From contig DBHM01000029.1 of NCBI GenBank assembly GCA_002296185.1, forward strand, positions 1 through 16,742: a stretch of DNA of 16,742 nucleotides, written 5' to 3'. The notes beneath the pieces are model-generated. The model ran no database searches. It saw only the letters and a program-made list of their open reading frames with translations, and was not told the DNA's origin. How positions within the stretch are numbered: the stretch's first letter is position 1; every line of letters begins with the position of its first letter. The DNA comes from Alphaproteobacteria bacterium UBA828. Lineage in GTDB: Bacteria; Pseudomonadota; Alphaproteobacteria; UBA828. Of the stretch, positions 15,295 to 16,742 are shown one piece after another. A program made the position numbers and the translations under genes.

Positions 15295-16742
15295 CTAAGC
15301 GCGCTGCGCAGCTGCAGCAGAATTAGATCCCAAAGCTTTAAGTGCCGTATTGACAATGTCATTGGTCCCCAACCCAGCATCCTCATACATACTGTTAGGA
15401 GATCCATGAGCTATAAAACGGTCAGGTAGCATCATAGGCCTTAGTTTTAAACCAGAATCAAGAATACCATTAGTAGCCAAAAATTGCATTACATGTGCCG
15501 CAAAGCCGCCAACTGCCCCTTCTTCAATGGTAATCAAAACTTCATGTTCACGCGCGAGTCTCCTAATCAGATCTTCATCCAAAGGCTTAGCAAAACGTGC
15601 ATCAGCTACAGTTGTTGAAAGCCCTCTTAATGACAACTCCTCCGCTGCCTCCAAGCTCTCCTTAAGATGAGCGCCGAGGGATAATATAGCAATATTAGAA
15701 CCTTCGCGGAGTATCCTACCTTTACCTAACTCTAACTCTCTAGGCTCAGAAGGTAACTTTATTCCTAAACCCTCTCCCCTAGGATAACGAAATGCGCTCG
15801 GCCTATCATCTATCAGTGCCGCTGTATGAACCATATGAATTAACTCCGCTTCATCAGCGGCAGCCATTACAACCATACCTGGTAAAGTGGCTAGATAGGT
15901 CACATCATAAGAGCCCGCATGGGTTGCACCGTCCGCCCCAACAAGCCCAGCCCTATCTATAGCGAACCTAACTGGAAGGCTTTGAAGAGCTACATCATGA
16001 ACCACTTGGTCATAGGCTCTTTGAAGAAAGGTAGAATAGATAGCTGCAAAAGGTTTCATACCCTCAGTAGCTAAACCCGCAGCAAAAGTGACAGCATGTT
16101 GCTCGGCGATACCCACATCAAAACAACGGTTTGGAAATGCCTCAGAGAACTTATCTATACCTGTTCCTGAGGGCATAGCTGCTGTAATTGCAACAATCTT
16201 TTCATCACGCTTAGCTTCTTCAATTAAAGCATTTGCAAAAACACCAGTATAACTTGGAGCTTTTGGTGAGCTCTTTTTTTGCTCACCTGTGACAACATCG
16301 AACTTAGCAACTCCATGATATTTATCAGCTGACTCTTCAGCAGGCTTGTATCCTTTACCCTTCTGGGTAACTACGTGTATTAGCACAGGGCCAGGAGTAT
16401 CGTCATCCCTAACATTCTTTAAAACCGGGACTAAGTGATCAATATTATGGCCATCTATCGGACCAATATAAAAAAATCCTAGCTCGTCAAATAGCGTTCC
16501 GCCTGTAACCATACCGCGACTATATTCTTCTGCCCTTTTTGCTGCTTCACCCATTGGCCTTGGTAGCTTAAGAGCAAATTGTTTAGCCACCTCTCTAAGA
16601 CTACGAAACGAATGGCTAGATAATATTCTAGAAAGATATGCGTTTAGTGCACCGACAGCGGGTGCAATAGACATTTTATTATCATTAAGGATAACAATTA
16701 ACCTCTCATTACGCGAACCTGCATTATTCATTGCCTCATAAG
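15295..16742 (-). CDS. dxs: 1-Deoxy-D-xylulose-5-phosphate synthase, 5' end outside the window
   Basis: Dxs joins pyruvate and glyceraldehyde-3-phosphate with thiamine diphosphate to make DXP, the first and often rate-limiting step of the MEP pathway. About 481 C-terminal residues are present. The reading frame continues past the internal ATG at 16731 to the window edge as YEAMNNAG, the thiamine diphosphate-binding region, so roughly 160 residues are missing. Visible motifs are VILNDN, GPIDGHN, KGKGYKPAEESADKYHG, the catalytic-Glu motif VGIAEQHAVTFAAGLA, DRAGLVGADGATHAGSYD, RYPRGEG and EEGAVGGFAAHV. It ends in an Ala-rich tail. The stop is 9 nt before shc, so the MEP entry enzyme is probably cotranscribed with the cyclase and hpnG. 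Confidence 0.97.
   Translation of the reverse strand, partial: YEAMNNAGSRNERLIVILNDNKMSIAPAVGALNAYLSRILSSHSFRSLREVAKQFALKLPRPMGEAAKRAEEYSRGMVTGGTLFDELGFFYIGPIDGHNIDHLVPVLKNVRDDDTPGPVLIHVVTQKGKGYKPAEESADKYHGVAKFDVVTGEQKKSSPKAPSYTGVFANALIEEAKRDEKIVAITAAMPSGTGIDKFSEAFPNRCFDVGIAEQHAVTFAAGLATEGMKPFAAIYSTFLQRAYDQVVHDVALQSLPVRFAIDRAGLVGADGATHAGSYDVTYLATLPGMVVMAAADEAELIHMVHTAALIDDRPSAFRYPRGEGLGIKLPSEPRELELGKGRILREGSNIAILSLGAHLKESLEAAEELSLRGLSTTVADARFAKPLDEDLIRRLAREHEVLITIEEGAVGGFAAHVMQFLATNGILDSGLKLRPMMLPDRFIAHGSPNSMYEDAGLGTNDIVNTALKALGSNSAAAAQRA

Noticed and set aside
1..16742. CRISPR arrays, insertion sequences, prophage or toxin-antitoxin genes
   Set aside because: No regularly spaced repeats, terminal inverted repeats, transposase, integrase or small two-gene toxin modules were seen; every sizeable open frame is accounted for by a housekeeping or hopanoid gene or its shadow.

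Overview
This AT-rich window (visually under about 40% G+C) is most likely chromosomal DNA of a free-living, possibly marine, alphaproteobacterium. The support is the gene order hom-glpX-recJ, the pair rplM-rpsI followed by argC, an S9 protein with an acidic N-terminal extension, and a bacteriohopanoid gene set. The lineage is an inference from gene content and protein style; no rRNA or other marker was available. All genes look intact and ordinary in length. I see no phage, insertion sequence, CRISPR array or defence system, and codon use looks even throughout.

Layout, left to right. (1) Minus strand, 21-151: a tRNA-Glu(UUC) gene with encoded CCA and a strong intrinsic terminator. (2) Minus strand, 245-5695: an OmpA-domain outer-membrane lipoprotein, homoserine dehydrogenase (hom), class II fructose-1,6-bisphosphatase (glpX) and the single-strand exonuclease recJ, probably read in that order with short or overlapping junctions. 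(3) Minus strand, 5901-8651: ribosomal proteins L13 (rplM) and S9 (rpsI), argC, and a gamma-class carbonic anhydrase-like hexapeptide protein. The last gene has no ATG, GTG or TTG at its proper N-terminus and appears to start at ATT. (4) Plus strand, 8860-12550: an ECHDC3-like crotonase lacking both usual catalytic glutamates, a small CoA-binding Rossmann protein, ispH, and the radical SAM adenosylhopane synthase hpnH. (5) Minus strand, 12578 to the right edge: dxs (its 5' end is outside the window), squalene-hopene cyclase (shc/hpnF) and hpnG, closely packed.

The right half forms a functional unit. Dxs and IspH are the first and last enzymes of the MEP pathway to IPP and DMAPP. Squalene-hopene cyclase makes hopene, HpnH adds 5'-deoxyadenosine, and HpnG removes adenine to give the ribosylhopane precursor of extended hopanoids. 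Precursor supply and hopanoid tailoring genes therefore sit side by side on two converging transcripts. The squalene-forming genes hpnC, hpnD and hpnE are not in the window.

The most notable details are small: the probable AUU start of the carbonic anhydrase gene, a perfect 28-bp tandem duplication just upstream of ispH, a nine-G tract inside shc, and frequent non-ATG starts set by good Shine-Dalgarno spacing. I did not find a new multi-gene system.
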